DNA of 43,343 nt from Bacteroidota bacterium (GTDB lineage Bacteria > Bacteroidota > Bacteroidia > AKYH767-A > OLB10): positions 1 through 43,343 of the forward strand of contig JADKFA010000028.1 in assembly GCA_016717725.1 (NCBI GenBank), read 5' to 3'. Each line of letters opens with the position of its first letter. Position 1 is the stretch's first letter. Positions 1 through 8,880 of the stretch are shown here, in pieces. The notes below the pieces were generated by a model. The model was not told where the DNA came from. It was given only the letters and a program-made list of their open reading frames with translations, and ran no database searches. A program made the position numbers and the translations under genes.

Positions 1-17
1 CATAGAATAGTTTTCAT
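1..17 (-). CDS. Possible 5' end of a gene running off the window
   Basis: An ATG on the minus strand at 17 opens a frame reading MKTIL before the window ends. It lies 12 bases downstream of the stop of the CDF transporter, so it could be the next gene of the same operon. An MK-hydrophobic start would fit a secreted protein or lipoprotein, but five codons are too few to name it. Confidence 0.25.
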
Positions 18-29
18 GATTTTAATGAT

Positions 30-1052
30 TTATTGGTTAATTAATGTTTTATCAGTTAATTGATGTTTTTTATTGAGCATTAAATTTTCACTTGTCCATT
101 TTATTTGAGAAACCTGGGCAGTTCTTCGAAATTCACACTCTTTGACTGCGCAAATATTACAAGGAATCTCCATACAAGGATCGGTATGCACAAATACTTC
201 CACGTGATTTTCTACATCTAAATTTAATACATTTTCTAATTTTTTGATGTGTTCATGAACGATGTCGAGCGGATAATAAAAAGGCAAAGTAAGATGGCAA
301 TCTACATGGAGATAATGTCCGAATTTCTGAAGTCTCAAATTATGAATATCGATCCAAGATTCTTGACGATTTTTCTGAAGTGAATTGGTGATATTTTCAA
401 TCGTCTCCATGTCTGCCTTATCAAGTAAATGATTGATGGCCTCTCTCAACAATTTTATTCCACTACCCATAATATGTAAGGCTAAAAGGATGGCTAAAGT
501 TGGATCAATCCAATCCCATCCTGTCAATTTATAAATTGCTAAGCCAATAATCAATCCACCACTAGTAATAGCGTCTGCTTTAAAATGCTGCCCATCGGCT
601 TTTAATATTGCGGAATTGTTTTCATCACCTTTACGTCTCAAAAATCGACTCATCCACCACATTGCAATAGTAGAAACAATCGTTAAAATAATTCCCACAT
701 CGACATTTTGCAAGTCATGAGGAACAAAAAAATGCTGAACGGCATTGATGATGATATACAAACCGGTTCCAAAAATCAAAGCACCCTCGAATCCTACTGC
801 CAAGTATTCAATTTTTCCATGACCGTACGGATGATCAGCATCTTTCAATTTTGAAGCGTAGAATAAACTATAAAGAGCGAAAAAGCTGGTGGCTATATTA
901 ATTAATGACTCTAAAGCATCACTAAGAATAGCTCCTGACTTAGAAAAATACCAAGCAGAAAATTTCACCATCATGATGATGAAAGAAAAGAATAACACCC
1001 AATGAATGGCTGTCACCTTTGATTTGATATTTATTGGAGCAGTTTTTCTCAT
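30..1052 (-). CDS. Cation diffusion facilitator (CDF) family metal transporter
   Basis: A 340-residue inner-membrane protein of the cation diffusion facilitator family, which exports divalent metals such as Zn, Fe, Mn or Co in exchange for protons. The sequence shows the family hallmark DHPYGHGKIEYLA after the second membrane helix, a TM2 metal-site region (LSDALESLIN) and the TM5 motif HFKAD. A cytoplasmic domain follows with conserved His/Asp positions (HVEVFVHTDP). The end is unusual in carrying a Cys-rich tail (DPCMEIPCNICAVKECEF) of four cysteines, possibly an extra metal-sensing site. Its ATG overlaps the TAA of the upstream TauE/SafE gene (TAATG), so the two are translationally coupled. 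Which metal it carries cannot be told from the sequence. Confidence 0.93.
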   Translation of the reverse strand: MRKTAPINIKSKVTAIHWVLFFSFIIMMVKFSAWYFSKSGAILSDALESLINIATSFFALYSLFYASKLKDADHPYGHGKIEYLAVGFEGALIFGTGLYIIINAVQHFFVPHDLQNVDVGIILTIVSTIAMWWMSRFLRRKGDENNSAILKADGQHFKADAITSGGLIIGLAIYKLTGWDWIDPTLAILLALHIMGSGIKLLREAINHLLDKADMETIENITNSLQKNRQESWIDIHNLRLQKFGHYLHVDCHLTLPFYYPLDIVHEHIKKLENVLNLDVENHVEVFVHTDPCMEIPCNICAVKECEFRRTAQVSQIKWTSENLMLNKKHQLTDKTLINQ

Positions 1053-1777
1053 TATGAAGCCGAATAAAGGTAATGAATTATTGAAACGATTCCAATGAGA
1101 CCTATTAATATCAATACAATATTACGAAACATCAACTGACTAATTCTTAACAACAATTTTTTTCCAATTATTGAACCTACAAAGGAAACTACAATAAGCA
1201 TCGGAACATATGAAAACTCTTTTACTTGCAAATAATCATTTCCTAAATAGATAAATGTACGCGTTAAGTCTACACCCATATCAATAGCAGCGGAAGTTGC
1301 GACAAAAGCAGATTTTTCGAGGTTGTATGCGGCCAAAGCAGCTCCGCGAATTGCTCCCCCGGTTCCAATAAGTCCTGCTAGGAATCCAGCAATGCTTCCA
1401 CTTGCCACTGCATTTTTAGGTGTTGGTGTAATTTTAAGATTAGGACGAAATAAAAATAGCAATGAAAAGCCAAGTAGAAAAATACCTAGCATCAATGAGC
1501 CATAAGAAAATATTAAGTACACGGATGCAAAAGCTCCAATGGCTACACCTATAATTCCTGGCAAACCAAAAAGATTGAAAATTTTAAAGTCGATATGTTT
1601 CCAAAAAAGGATAAGTTTAGCCAAGTTACTAAAAACATGGAGCAAAGCGGTAAGTCCTAATACTATTCTTGGCTCGAAAAAAAAGGTTGCCAAAGGAACA
1701 AAGAATACAGAAGAACCAAAGCCGCCCACCGTCCCTATAATTTCTGAAATCAAGGCTAAAAAGTAAAATGCAATCAT
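1052..1777 (-). CDS. Sulfite exporter TauE/SafE family membrane protein
   Basis: A 241-residue polytopic membrane protein of the TauE/SafE (DUF81) family, whose members are thought to export sulfite, sulfoacetate or other sulfur-containing anions. It has about eight hydrophobic segments and the two internal Gly-rich repeats typical of the family (GTVGGFGSSVFFVPL near the N-terminus and AGLIGTGGAIRGAAL mid-protein). The gene starts five bases after the rejoined stop of the DoxX-like gene and overlaps the CDF gene downstream, so the three form one operon. DoxX and TauE/SafE together hint at thiosulfate or sulfite handling, but that is inference from context. The substrate is unknown. Confidence 0.9.
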   Translation of the reverse strand: MIAFYFLALISEIIGTVGGFGSSVFFVPLATFFFEPRIVLGLTALLHVFSNLAKLILFWKHIDFKIFNLFGLPGIIGVAIGAFASVYLIFSYGSLMLGIFLLGFSLLFLFRPNLKITPTPKNAVASGSIAGFLAGLIGTGGAIRGAALAAYNLEKSAFVATSAAIDMGVDLTRTFIYLGNDYLQVKEFSYVPMLIVVSFVGSIIGKKLLLRISQLMFRNIVLILIGLIGIVSIIHYLYSAS

Positions 1778-1782
1778 TGTAT

Positions 1783-2201
1783 TTAAAAGATTAGATGATC
1801 CAAGCTAAACACGTCCGCTTCTGCTGGAAGTAAAAGCAGAATGATTAATAAAATAAGTCGAGGGAAAATATGTTTTAAATCTAATACAGGTTGAATCAAA
1901 CTCATTCCAATCACTACAAAAGCAAATCAACTCCCAAAATATAGATGCTCCAATATTTAAAAATACCTAAAATCAATAATCCACCTGCAATAAATTCTAT
2001 CCATGAGGTTAGAAATAAAAATACTTTAGTGAAATTTTCGGGCAATCCAATCTTCTGAAAGGAAGGAAGAATGGCAGCATTGACTTCCACCTTTCCCACA
2101 TTAAATATTTTATCGTACCCCTGTATGCAGAATAAAAATCCAATAATAAGGCGAGTAATTAAACTTGCAAATTCAACGGGGTCTATCCAATGTGTTATCA
2201 T
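1783..2201 (-). CDS. DoxX family membrane protein (frameshifted)
   Basis: The first 95 residues (start MITHWIDPVEFA) read as a DoxX-like membrane protein: RLIIGFLFCIQGYDKIF, then FLTSWIEFIAGGLLILGIF. The frame then stops at a TAG. Adding one base to the A4 run at 1918-1921 (T run on the coding strand) restores a frame continuing VVIGMSLIQPVLDL to a TAA at 1783, giving about 139 residues, the normal length for DoxX. I therefore treat it as one gene with a single-base deletion, real or from assembly. DoxX proteins take part in thiosulfate oxidation or redox-linked membrane complexes; the role here is unknown. It is the first gene of the operon with TauE/SafE and CDF. Confidence 0.75.
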
Positions 2202-2296
2202 AATTCTGAGTTGATGATAAAATTAAATAAAATAGAGCTAAGAATTACCATAGCTAACTGATTAAAATTATTTCATTTAATGACGAATCTCATTAA

Positions 2297-3959
2297 TTAC
2301 TCCTTCCATTCGAATATAGTACTGTTTTTACAATGGTCTTCTACCTCTATAGAAAACTGCAAATAGCTTTCATTCTGAGGCGACTTTTTCCATCTTAACA
2401 GCCCCGACTTCCCATCATAATAAGCCAGTTTCCATTGTTGGTTTTGGGTGACGCGGTACCTCTTAATTCCAGATTGCCCATCTTCAATAATACACCCATA
2501 ATACATTTGGAGATCGATGGTATCAGTGAAAACAAAAACAGTTCCTACCGAAGGAGCTATTGTGTCTACGCCAACTGCATACGATCCTGCTTTACGAATT
2601 TTTCCTCTTAATACATCTAGAATGACGGTATCTGAAGGGAGGTACTCTTCCACTAAAGAGGTAAGTGGATTTACTCTTAAAAAAAGATATTTCTCCATGG
2701 AAATTCCGGGTATTGGTTGAAATGGAATTTGAATTTTAGCATAGAGATGCAATGGAACTTTTAACGAATCGAGGAAAGAATAAATTCCAGATTGATATAG
2801 ATTTGATTTTACATACCCAATTTTTGTAAGTGGTAATTCTTGATACAAAGCGTTGGCTGGAAGTACTATTTTCACGCCATTCTTTCCCACTTGTTCAAAG
2901 GGTTCATTCATTCGAATTACATTTCGAACCTTTTTCTTTTTAGATGGGACACTTCTATTTCTAATAAGCTGAAACGGGATTAGAGTTGTGTTTTGCGCAA
3001 AATCGCTAATCAATTTCTAGATTTGTGGTATCCGATTTCGGCAATACCATCTTCCCAAATCCTGCATCGGCATACAGGGAGAAACGATCGCCAGGAAGTT
3101 TAAAGAGTTGATGCGCCCATCCATCCTTTCCCTTCACTCCTGTTGGATGAGAATGAGCATTCACGAATCGTGTTTCGTCGAAACTAAACTGATTGTATTG
3201 ATAAGAAAAAATGATGGAATCATCTTGCAAAAGCTGAATAGAATAAATACCCAATTTATTTTCTCCTGAAGGATCATCGGTATAAAGACTCACATAAACG
3301 GTATCCTCATTGATGTGGAAAAGATGATTTATTTCCGAACTTGAATCAAGCAAAGTAAAGAATGAGAAATTAGGATCCTTTTTAAAAAGGGTGATAACAC
3401 CAGCCATTGGAGCGATTGAATCCATCAAAGGAGGAAGAAAGAGTAATGGATTTTGAGGAACTTGAGTTAGACGATCTCTAATTTCAAAGTGAAGATGAGG
3501 ACCTTGACTCCCGCCAGTGTTTCCACTTACGCCAATACCATCTCCGGGTGAAAAAGAAAATCGACCTGAATCGGGAAATAATTCCATCTCAAAAGATTCG
3601 GCTGCATATTGAGCAGAGTCCATGTACTTCATCAGCTCAGGATGAAAATGATGCAGATGCGCATAAACGGTGGTATGACCCGATGGATGATCGAGGTAAA
3701 TCACATTTCCGAAACCCACGGCACTCATTTTAATTCTTGAAACCCATCCCGCCGCAGCCGCTTTCACGGTCCGACCTTCCTTTCCATCCGTTTTAAAATC
3801 GAGTCCGCTGTGGTAATGGTTCGACCGCAACTCCCCGAAAGTACCAGAAAGAACCAGTGGCGTATCAATTGGAAAGAAAAAAGTTACTTGAGCATGGGAA
3901 AAATCCATCAAAAAACAGCCTAAAACAAGCAATAATTGAACTTTAGACCATTTGAGCAT
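2297..3959 (-). CDS. M23 family metallopeptidase with C-terminal Ig-like domain (frameshifted)
   Basis: A secreted or periplasmic peptidoglycan endopeptidase of family M23. An N-terminal signal sequence (MLKWSKVQLLLVLGCFLMDFSHA) is followed by the LytM core. Zinc ligands are visible in NHYHSGLDFKTD and in HLHFEIRD, with the G-N-TGGSQGPHLHFE block. The frame stops at 3006, while the overlapping frame 2297-3013 (ISDFAQNTTLIPFQ onward) holds the C-terminal half, including an Ig-like domain ending in DHCKNSTIFEWKE. Removing one base from the run at 3014-3016 rejoins them through NLELISDFAQNTT. The product is then about 553 residues, the usual length of this Bacteroidota family. One gene with an indel is far likelier than two genes. 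It stands alone between two other transcription units. Confidence 0.82.
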
Positions 3960-4077
3960 CCAACAAAATTAATGGCTTTGCTGATATTTCATCCCTTTCG
4001 GTCCATCAAAAGAAAAAGGCACGAAGAAATTAAAGGCCTACATTTATCAATAAACTTAAATTAGGGGCTTGAAACCC

Positions 4078-4109
4078 TTGACAATTGTAAATCAAAATTA
4101 GTATATTCG
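4078..4109 (+). promoter_or_regulatory. Candidate promoter of the zapA operon
   Basis: TTG at 4078-4080 and TATATTCG at 4102-4109 are separated by 21 bases. This is close to the Bacteroidota housekeeping pattern TTTG-N17-23-TAnnTTTG, with one mismatch in the -7 element. It lies 53 bases before the ATG at 4162 in an otherwise non-coding stretch. Confidence 0.45.
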
Positions 4110-4161
4110 CTTCATCTTTAAGATGAGGTTATCTTTACTGATAATTTGTTTTCAGGACATT

Positions 4162-4458
4162 ATGGAATCAACAAAAGGAAAAATAGAAGCATTGAAGAAG
4201 CTCATCAAAGAGCAAAGTCAAGTGCATCAGAGTCTTCTCAAGCAATTGGGTGATGAAAAGAAAAAGCATCAACAAAGCTTAGTTGATAAACAAAATCTTG
4301 AAATAGAGGTAATCCAATTGAATGAACAAGTTAAAACCATTAAATTAGCGCAGGCAATTCAAGGTAGCGACGACCAGTCTACCGTTGAACTAAAAAATCA
4401 AATCAACCGTTATATACGTGAGATTGATAAATGCCTTCAACTCATTAATAGCGATTAA
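4162..4458 (+). CDS. Small coiled-coil protein upstream of zapA (ZapB-like?)
   Basis: A 98-residue, highly charged, almost entirely helical protein (METKGK-like start MESTKGKIEALKKLIKEQ) with heptad-like spacing through residues 5-90 and no membrane segment. The ATG at 4162 is preferred over an in-frame ATG at 4123, because the upstream codons encode a hydrophobic stretch that does not fit the rest. It ends four bases before the GTG of zapA, so the two are surely co-transcribed. A small coiled-coil protein next to ZapA suggests a ZapB-like role in FtsZ-ring assembly; that is inference from position and shape, not from a diagnostic motif. Confidence 0.75.
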   Translation: MESTKGKIEALKKLIKEQSQVHQSLLKQLGDEKKKHQQSLVDKQNLEIEVIQLNEQVKTIKLAQAIQGSDDQSTVELKNQINRYIREIDKCLQLINSD

Positions 4459-4462
4459 TACC

Positions 4463-4765
4463 GTGAATGATACATCCGTAAAATTACAAATTGCCAACCG
4501 CAGTTACCCGTTAAAAGGAAGTGCTGAGGAATTAATATTGTTGGAAAAAGCGGCCGAGATGGTAAATCAGCGCTTGAAAGAATATGAAACTGCATTTGGT
4601 GTACGCGATTTACAAGATTTATTAGCGATGTGTTCCTTACACATGGCAGCGGAAAAATTAGGATATCAAAAAGAAGTGACAACAAACGAGGAAGAAATAA
4701 ATCGGGAGTTGGATGTACTGAGTGATTTAATAAAGTCATTCGGCAAAGAAAATAGCGTTCTTTAA
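4463..4765 (+). CDS. zapA: Cell division protein ZapA
   Basis: A 100-residue FtsZ-associated protein that bundles FtsZ filaments. The N-terminal part is the typical ZapA globular domain: VKLQIANRSYPLKGS, then EELILLEKAAEMVNQRLKEY and the DLLAMCSLHMAAE helix. A C-terminal coiled coil follows to the end. A GTG at 4463, just after the stop of the preceding gene, is the best start; the nearest ATG (4467) is out of frame. As is common in this phylum, zapA is followed by a structured RNA and rny. Confidence 0.88.
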   Translation: MNDTSVKLQIANRSYPLKGSAEELILLEKAAEMVNQRLKEYETAFGVRDLQDLLAMCSLHMAAEKLGYQKEVTTNEEEINRELDVLSDLIKSFGKENSVL

Positions 4766-4795
4766 TACAAGGGCGAAACCAGATTCAATTCTGGG

Positions 4796-4960
4796 AAACC
4801 CGCATTCGTACTGGTCGACGATGTAAACTCAACATACATCAATTAGGAGAATTCTTAGGCTGCCAAGGGCATGTCCCGCTCGACGGGAAAGCGCAAATCA
4901 GCCGGCTGACTCCGACCCTGTCCATTGGGGTTTACTCAGATCAGTACGAATGCGGGTTTT
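4796..4960 (+). ncRNA. ssrS: 6S RNA (ssrS) candidate
   Basis: A non-coding stretch between zapA and rny folds into one long rod. The ends 4796-4813 and 4942-4959 are perfectly complementary over 18 bases (aaacccgcattcgtactg and its complement), enclosing about 128 bases with further imperfect pairing and large internal loops. The right arm runs into a T-rich tract, giving an intrinsic terminator. Size (about 165 nt), a closed terminal stem, and position just after zapA match 6S RNA, which binds the sigma70 RNA polymerase holoenzyme by mimicking an open promoter. The call rests on structure and synteny; I could not run a covariance model. The mature 5' end may lie some bases upstream. Confidence 0.72.
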
Positions 4961-5014
4961 TATTTGGAAAAAAAATTAGATTAACCTCATAATATATAAT
5001 AGAATAAATTAAAA

Positions 5015-6577
5015 ATGGATATTACTTTCATCACCATAGCAGCCATAGCCGGCTTGTTGGTTGGAGGTTTGATTATATACTTACTTACACGCAAGAATAA
5101 TCAAGCACTACTAGCAGCCGCGCAAGAAAAGGCAAATGCCATCATCCAAGAAGCGACTTCAAAAGGAGAAATACTTCTAAAGGATAAAACGATTGAAGCG
5201 AAAGATCGCTTTTATCAAATGAAAACTGAACACGAAAAACACATTGCGGAAAAGGATAAAAATTTACTGCAAGCTGAAAATCGATTCAAACAAAAAGAAG
5301 GTACCCTCAACCAACAAATTGAGCAGAACAAAAGAAAGCAAAGTGAATTAGATACTTTACAAGCCAATTTAACTTCTCAATTGGAAGTGATTGACCGCAG
5401 AAAAGAAGAAATCGACAAAGCACATGTGAAGCAAGTTCAAGCACTCGAAAAGATTGCCGGACTCTCTGCAGATGATGCGAAGAAACAATTAGTGGAAGCG
5501 TTGAAAGCGGAATCGAAAACGGAAGCGATGCAGTTCATCAAGGAAACGATGGATGAAGCAAAGTTAACTGCTAGCAAGGAAGCGAAGAAAATTGTGATTC
5601 AAACGATTCAACGTGTAGCTACCGAGCATGCTATTGAAAATGCAGTGACTGTTTTCCACATCGATAATGATGAAGTAAAAGGTCGTGTAATTGGTCGTGA
5701 AGGACGAAATATTCGTGCTTTAGAAGCGGCTACTGGAATTGAAATTATTGTCGACGATACTCCTGAAGCTATTATTTTATCGGGCTTTGATCCTGTACGT
5801 CGTGAGTTAGCGCGTTTGGCATTGCATCAATTGGTTTCGGATGGACGTATTCATCCGGCCCGTATTGAAGAAGTAGTAGCTAAAGTGAAGCGTCAGTTAG
5901 ATGAAGAAATTATTGAAACTGGAAAACGTACTGCCATCGATTTAGGAATTCACGGATTAGCGCCTGAGTTAATTCGAGTGGTAGGTAGAATGAAATATCG
6001 TTCTTCTTACGGACAAAATTTGTTGCAACATAGTCGTGAAGTAGCGAATTTATGTGCTTTGATGGCAGCGGAATTAGGATTGAATGTGAAGTTAGCAAAA
6101 CGTGCTGGTCTGTTACATGATATTGGAAAAGTTGCTGAAGAAGATACTGAACTTCCTCACGCAATTGCCGGAATGAAAATGGCAGAGCGTGCGAAGGAAA
6201 ATCCAGAAGTGATTAACGCCATTGGCGCCCATCATGACGAGATTGAAATGACAAGTATCCTCTCTCCTATCATTCAAGTTTGTGATGCCATTAGCGGAGC
6301 TCGTCCAGGCGCGCGTCGTGAAATTGTGGAGCAGTACATGAAGCGTTTGAAAGAAATGGAGAATGTGGCTCAGTCATACAAAGGTGTGGAGAAAGCATTT
6401 GCCATTCAAGCCGGTCGTGAGTTACGTGTGATTGTTGAAAGTTCTAAACTGGATGACAAAGCAACGGAACAACTTTCATTCGATATCGCCAACAAAATCC
6501 AAACGGAGATGACTTATCCGGGACAAGTAAAAGTGACGGTGATTCGAGAAACCAGAGCAGTCAACTACGCAAAGTAA
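5015..6577 (+). CDS. rny: Ribonuclease Y
   Basis: A 520-residue membrane-anchored endoribonuclease that initiates mRNA decay. The domain order is the family's: one N-terminal membrane helix (residues 3-25), a long charged coiled coil (about 30-200), a KH RNA-binding domain (GRVIGREGRNIRALE, about 222-236), then an HD domain with RAGLLHDIGKV and the downstream GAHHDEIE. Full length and intact. It follows the 6S RNA candidate and precedes the polysaccharide locus, from which it is separated by a 12-bp hairpin. Confidence 0.97.
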   Translation: MDITFITIAAIAGLLVGGLIIYLLTRKNNQALLAAAQEKANAIIQEATSKGEILLKDKTIEAKDRFYQMKTEHEKHIAEKDKNLLQAENRFKQKEGTLNQQIEQNKRKQSELDTLQANLTSQLEVIDRRKEEIDKAHVKQVQALEKIAGLSADDAKKQLVEALKAESKTEAMQFIKETMDEAKLTASKEAKKIVIQTIQRVATEHAIENAVTVFHIDNDEVKGRVIGREGRNIRALEAATGIEIIVDDTPEAIILSGFDPVRRELARLALHQLVSDGRIHPARIEEVVAKVKRQLDEEIIETGKRTAIDLGIHGLAPELIRVVGRMKYRSSYGQNLLQHSREVANLCALMAAELGLNVKLAKRAGLLHDIGKVAEEDTELPHAIAGMKMAERAKENPEVINAIGAHHDEIEMTSILSPIIQVCDAISGARPGARREIVEQYMKRLKEMENVAQSYKGVEKAFAIQAGRELRVIVESSKLDDKATEQLSFDIANKIQTEMTYPGQVKVTVIRETRAVNYAK

Positions 6578-6592
6578 ACAACATAAAATAGA

Positions 6593-6625
6593 TTTAGCCG
6601 AAGTGTGATCCATACTTCGGCTAAA
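6593..6625 (+). terminator. Hairpin after rny
   Basis: A perfect 12-bp stem (tttagccgaagt / acttcggctaaa) with a 9-base loop, 16 bases after the rny stop. It lacks a strong T tract on the plus strand, so it may be a weak terminator or an mRNA 3'-end stabiliser between rny and the flippase gene. Confidence 0.55.
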
Positions 6626-6631
6626 ATTAGA

Positions 6632-7909
6632 ATGTTAAGCAACAAGTTTTTTAGATCAGAATTTCTGAAAAATGTTTTAGTGTTGCTCACTGGAACAGGG
6701 TTAGGGCAATTTATTACCCTCTTGGCTTCGCCTATTCTTTCAAGGATTTATTCGCCAGCTGAGTATGGTGTTTTCACTCTTTTTGTTTCCACCGCAAGCA
6801 TGATGGCAGCCATTTCTGCTGCTCGTTATGATTTGGCAATCATGTTACCAAAATCAACCAATCATGCGATCAACGTATTGATGCTTGCCATTTACATTTG
6901 TGTTTCATTTTCTCTTTCCTTGCTCATGGTGGCAGGTATGGTAGCGCTCTTAGTTTATTTTAAGGTCATCGCGCTAAGTCTGCTGATGAGTCAATGGATT
7001 TGGTTTTTTCCCTTCCTCGTTTTCCTATTGGGGATTCAACAAATATTTAATTACTGGCTGATTCGAAATAAACAATACCGTGAAGTTGCCATCACCCGAA
7101 TTACAAATTCTGCATCCAATAATGGACTCGCCATTTTGTTTGGATTATTAAAGTTCAGAGAATGGGGAATTTTCCTTTCTAATTTCATTGGACAAATCAT
7201 TTATTTCTTCAACTTATTTTATTTTGTGCGGAAGCTTTCGAAAGAGGATTTGCAATATGTGAGCAGCAATAAAATAAAAGCGAAAGCAGAACAATACAAA
7301 GAGTTTCCGCGCACCTCCATTTCGCAGGCGATTGTGGATATGTTTCAAATTAATGGTATCGTTTATTTTCTTCCTATCTTTTTTTCCATTGTAGAAGTCG
7401 GCTATTACTCTCGCGCATTGATTGTTTTACAAGCTCCCATTTCACTCTTGGGAAATGCTTTTAGTCAAGTGTTTTATCAAAATGCTTCCGAAGTGCATAA
7501 TGCAAAAGGTGATCTTCGTCCATTGATAACTTCAACAATAAAAAAATCGGTTTTTGTCATTTTGCCGATCTGTATTTTATTGATGCTATTCGGTCCTCTA
7601 CTCTTCACTTTTGTTTTTGGTAATCAATGGGAGGAATCAGGACATTATAGTAGAATCTTAGCGTTATGGCTTTTCTTTGATTTTATTCGAATTTGTGTCT
7701 CCTCCATTCCCTTAATTTTAAACCAACAACGTCGATTCTTTCTCATTTCCATCCTTGGACCCATCATTTTATTAATTTCCATGTGGATGGGATATCTGAT
7801 GAATGATGTTCACCTTGCGTTGATGTTGTTTGCTTCTGGTCAATCGTGTTTGATACTCTACTTGCTTACTTGGATCTATAAAATTGCGAGTCCTCAAAAA
7901 AATGGCTGA
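6632..7909 (+). CDS. Oligosaccharide flippase (Wzx-like, MATE/MOP superfamily)
   Basis: A 425-residue polytopic membrane protein with about twelve hydrophobic segments. The N-terminal signature (LLTGTGLGQFITLLASPILSR, then YSPAEYGVFTLF) is typical of polysaccharide-exporting flippases. It would move undecaprenyl-linked repeat units across the inner membrane. The ATG at 6632 (MLSNKFFRSEF) fits the family start better than one at 6605, which falls inside the rny hairpin. It overlaps the next glycosyltransferase by eight bases, marking the start of a polycistronic surface-polysaccharide locus. Confidence 0.9.
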   Translation: MLSNKFFRSEFLKNVLVLLTGTGLGQFITLLASPILSRIYSPAEYGVFTLFVSTASMMAAISAARYDLAIMLPKSTNHAINVLMLAIYICVSFSLSLLMVAGMVALLVYFKVIALSLLMSQWIWFFPFLVFLLGIQQIFNYWLIRNKQYREVAITRITNSASNNGLAILFGLLKFREWGIFLSNFIGQIIYFFNLFYFVRKLSKEDLQYVSSNKIKAKAEQYKEFPRTSISQAIVDMFQINGIVYFLPIFFSIVEVGYYSRALIVLQAPISLLGNAFSQVFYQNASEVHNAKGDLRPLITSTIKKSVFVILPICILLMLFGPLLFTFVFGNQWEESGHYSRILALWLFFDFIRICVSSIPLILNQQRRFFLISILGPIILLISMWMGYLMNDVHLALMLFASGQSCLILYLLTWIYKIASPQKNG

Positions 7910-8833
7910 TCAAGATTTAAACGAACTCGTGAGTGTAATTATTCCTGTCTACAACGGGGAGAAGTTCGTGGCGGCTTCGATTGAGAGTGCATTGAAGCAA
8001 TCGTATAGCCCAATTGAAATCATTGTAATAAATGACGGTTCTACGGATGGGACGCAGGAGATATTAAATCAATTTGAAGGAAAAATAATTGTTATCCGAC
8101 AAAAAAATGCCGGACAAGCTGATGCTAGAAATCATGGACTAACCATCGCGAAAGGAAAATACATTGCATTACTCGACAGTGATGATTTGTTTATACCTGA
8201 AAAAATTGAGAAGCAAATTTCCTTTTTTTGAAGAAAGAGGATTTAGATATGGTTTGTTCCAATTTTGAAACGATAGATGCTTCAAATAATAAGTTAAAAG
8301 ATATTTCAGCTCCTCATTTTCATTCAAGTAATGCATTGACTACTTTTATTACAGGGAATTTTATATGCACTTCTACCCTCCTGTTTAAAAAAGAATGGAT
8401 TCAAAAAGTAGGTAATTTTGACACCAACATGAAGGGTACCGAAGACGGCGATTTATGGTTTAGGATGTTGGTAAATGGAGCTCGCTTAGAAGTGATTCAC
8501 GAAACACTTGTTAAATACAGAGTGCATGCGGAGAATTATAGTGGTCGGTTTTCACACATGAATCAATTTAGAGCCCTAGCCAATCGTAAACAATATCAAC
8601 TCTTGAAAGAAAAAATGTTGTTTTCGTCAGTTGATGATAAATTGTTTCTGGCAACGGCTTATGCAAAACAATTAACTTATGAAGTAGCCGTGGATGTATT
8701 AAATGATATTCCTGCGAATGATATTCCGATTGCATTCCTTGTGAAAAAAAGGATGTATTCGTTTATGTCCTCGGCTATGGGTACTAAAATATTAAGTAGA
8801 TTGAAAAAAATGAAATTAATTTTAAAATCTTAA
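7902..8833 (+). CDS. Glycosyltransferase family 2 (frameshifted at a T7 run)
   Basis: A GT-A fold glycosyltransferase. The N-terminal part shows VSVIIPVYNGEKFV, IVINDGSTDGT, the GQADARNHGL block and the DxD-type motif ALLDSDDLF. The frame stops at 8231 right after a T7 run (8223-8229). One extra T lets it continue ISFFLKKEDLDMVCSN into a frame ending at 8833, giving about 310 residues, normal for GT2. The second half has the acceptor-side GTEDGDLWFRM motif. Its start overlaps the flippase gene. The homopolymer break may be a sequencing artefact, a real mutation, or a phase-variable tract. The sugar transferred cannot be predicted. Confidence 0.85.
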
Positions 8834-8880
8834 GTCGCTGAAAGTTGTTGCTATCATAATGAATTAAGCAAAATTATAAA

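Noticed and set aside
2297..3013. Independent 238-residue gene
   Set aside because: It begins mid-domain with a TTG start and completes the M23 peptidase C-terminus after a one-base change.
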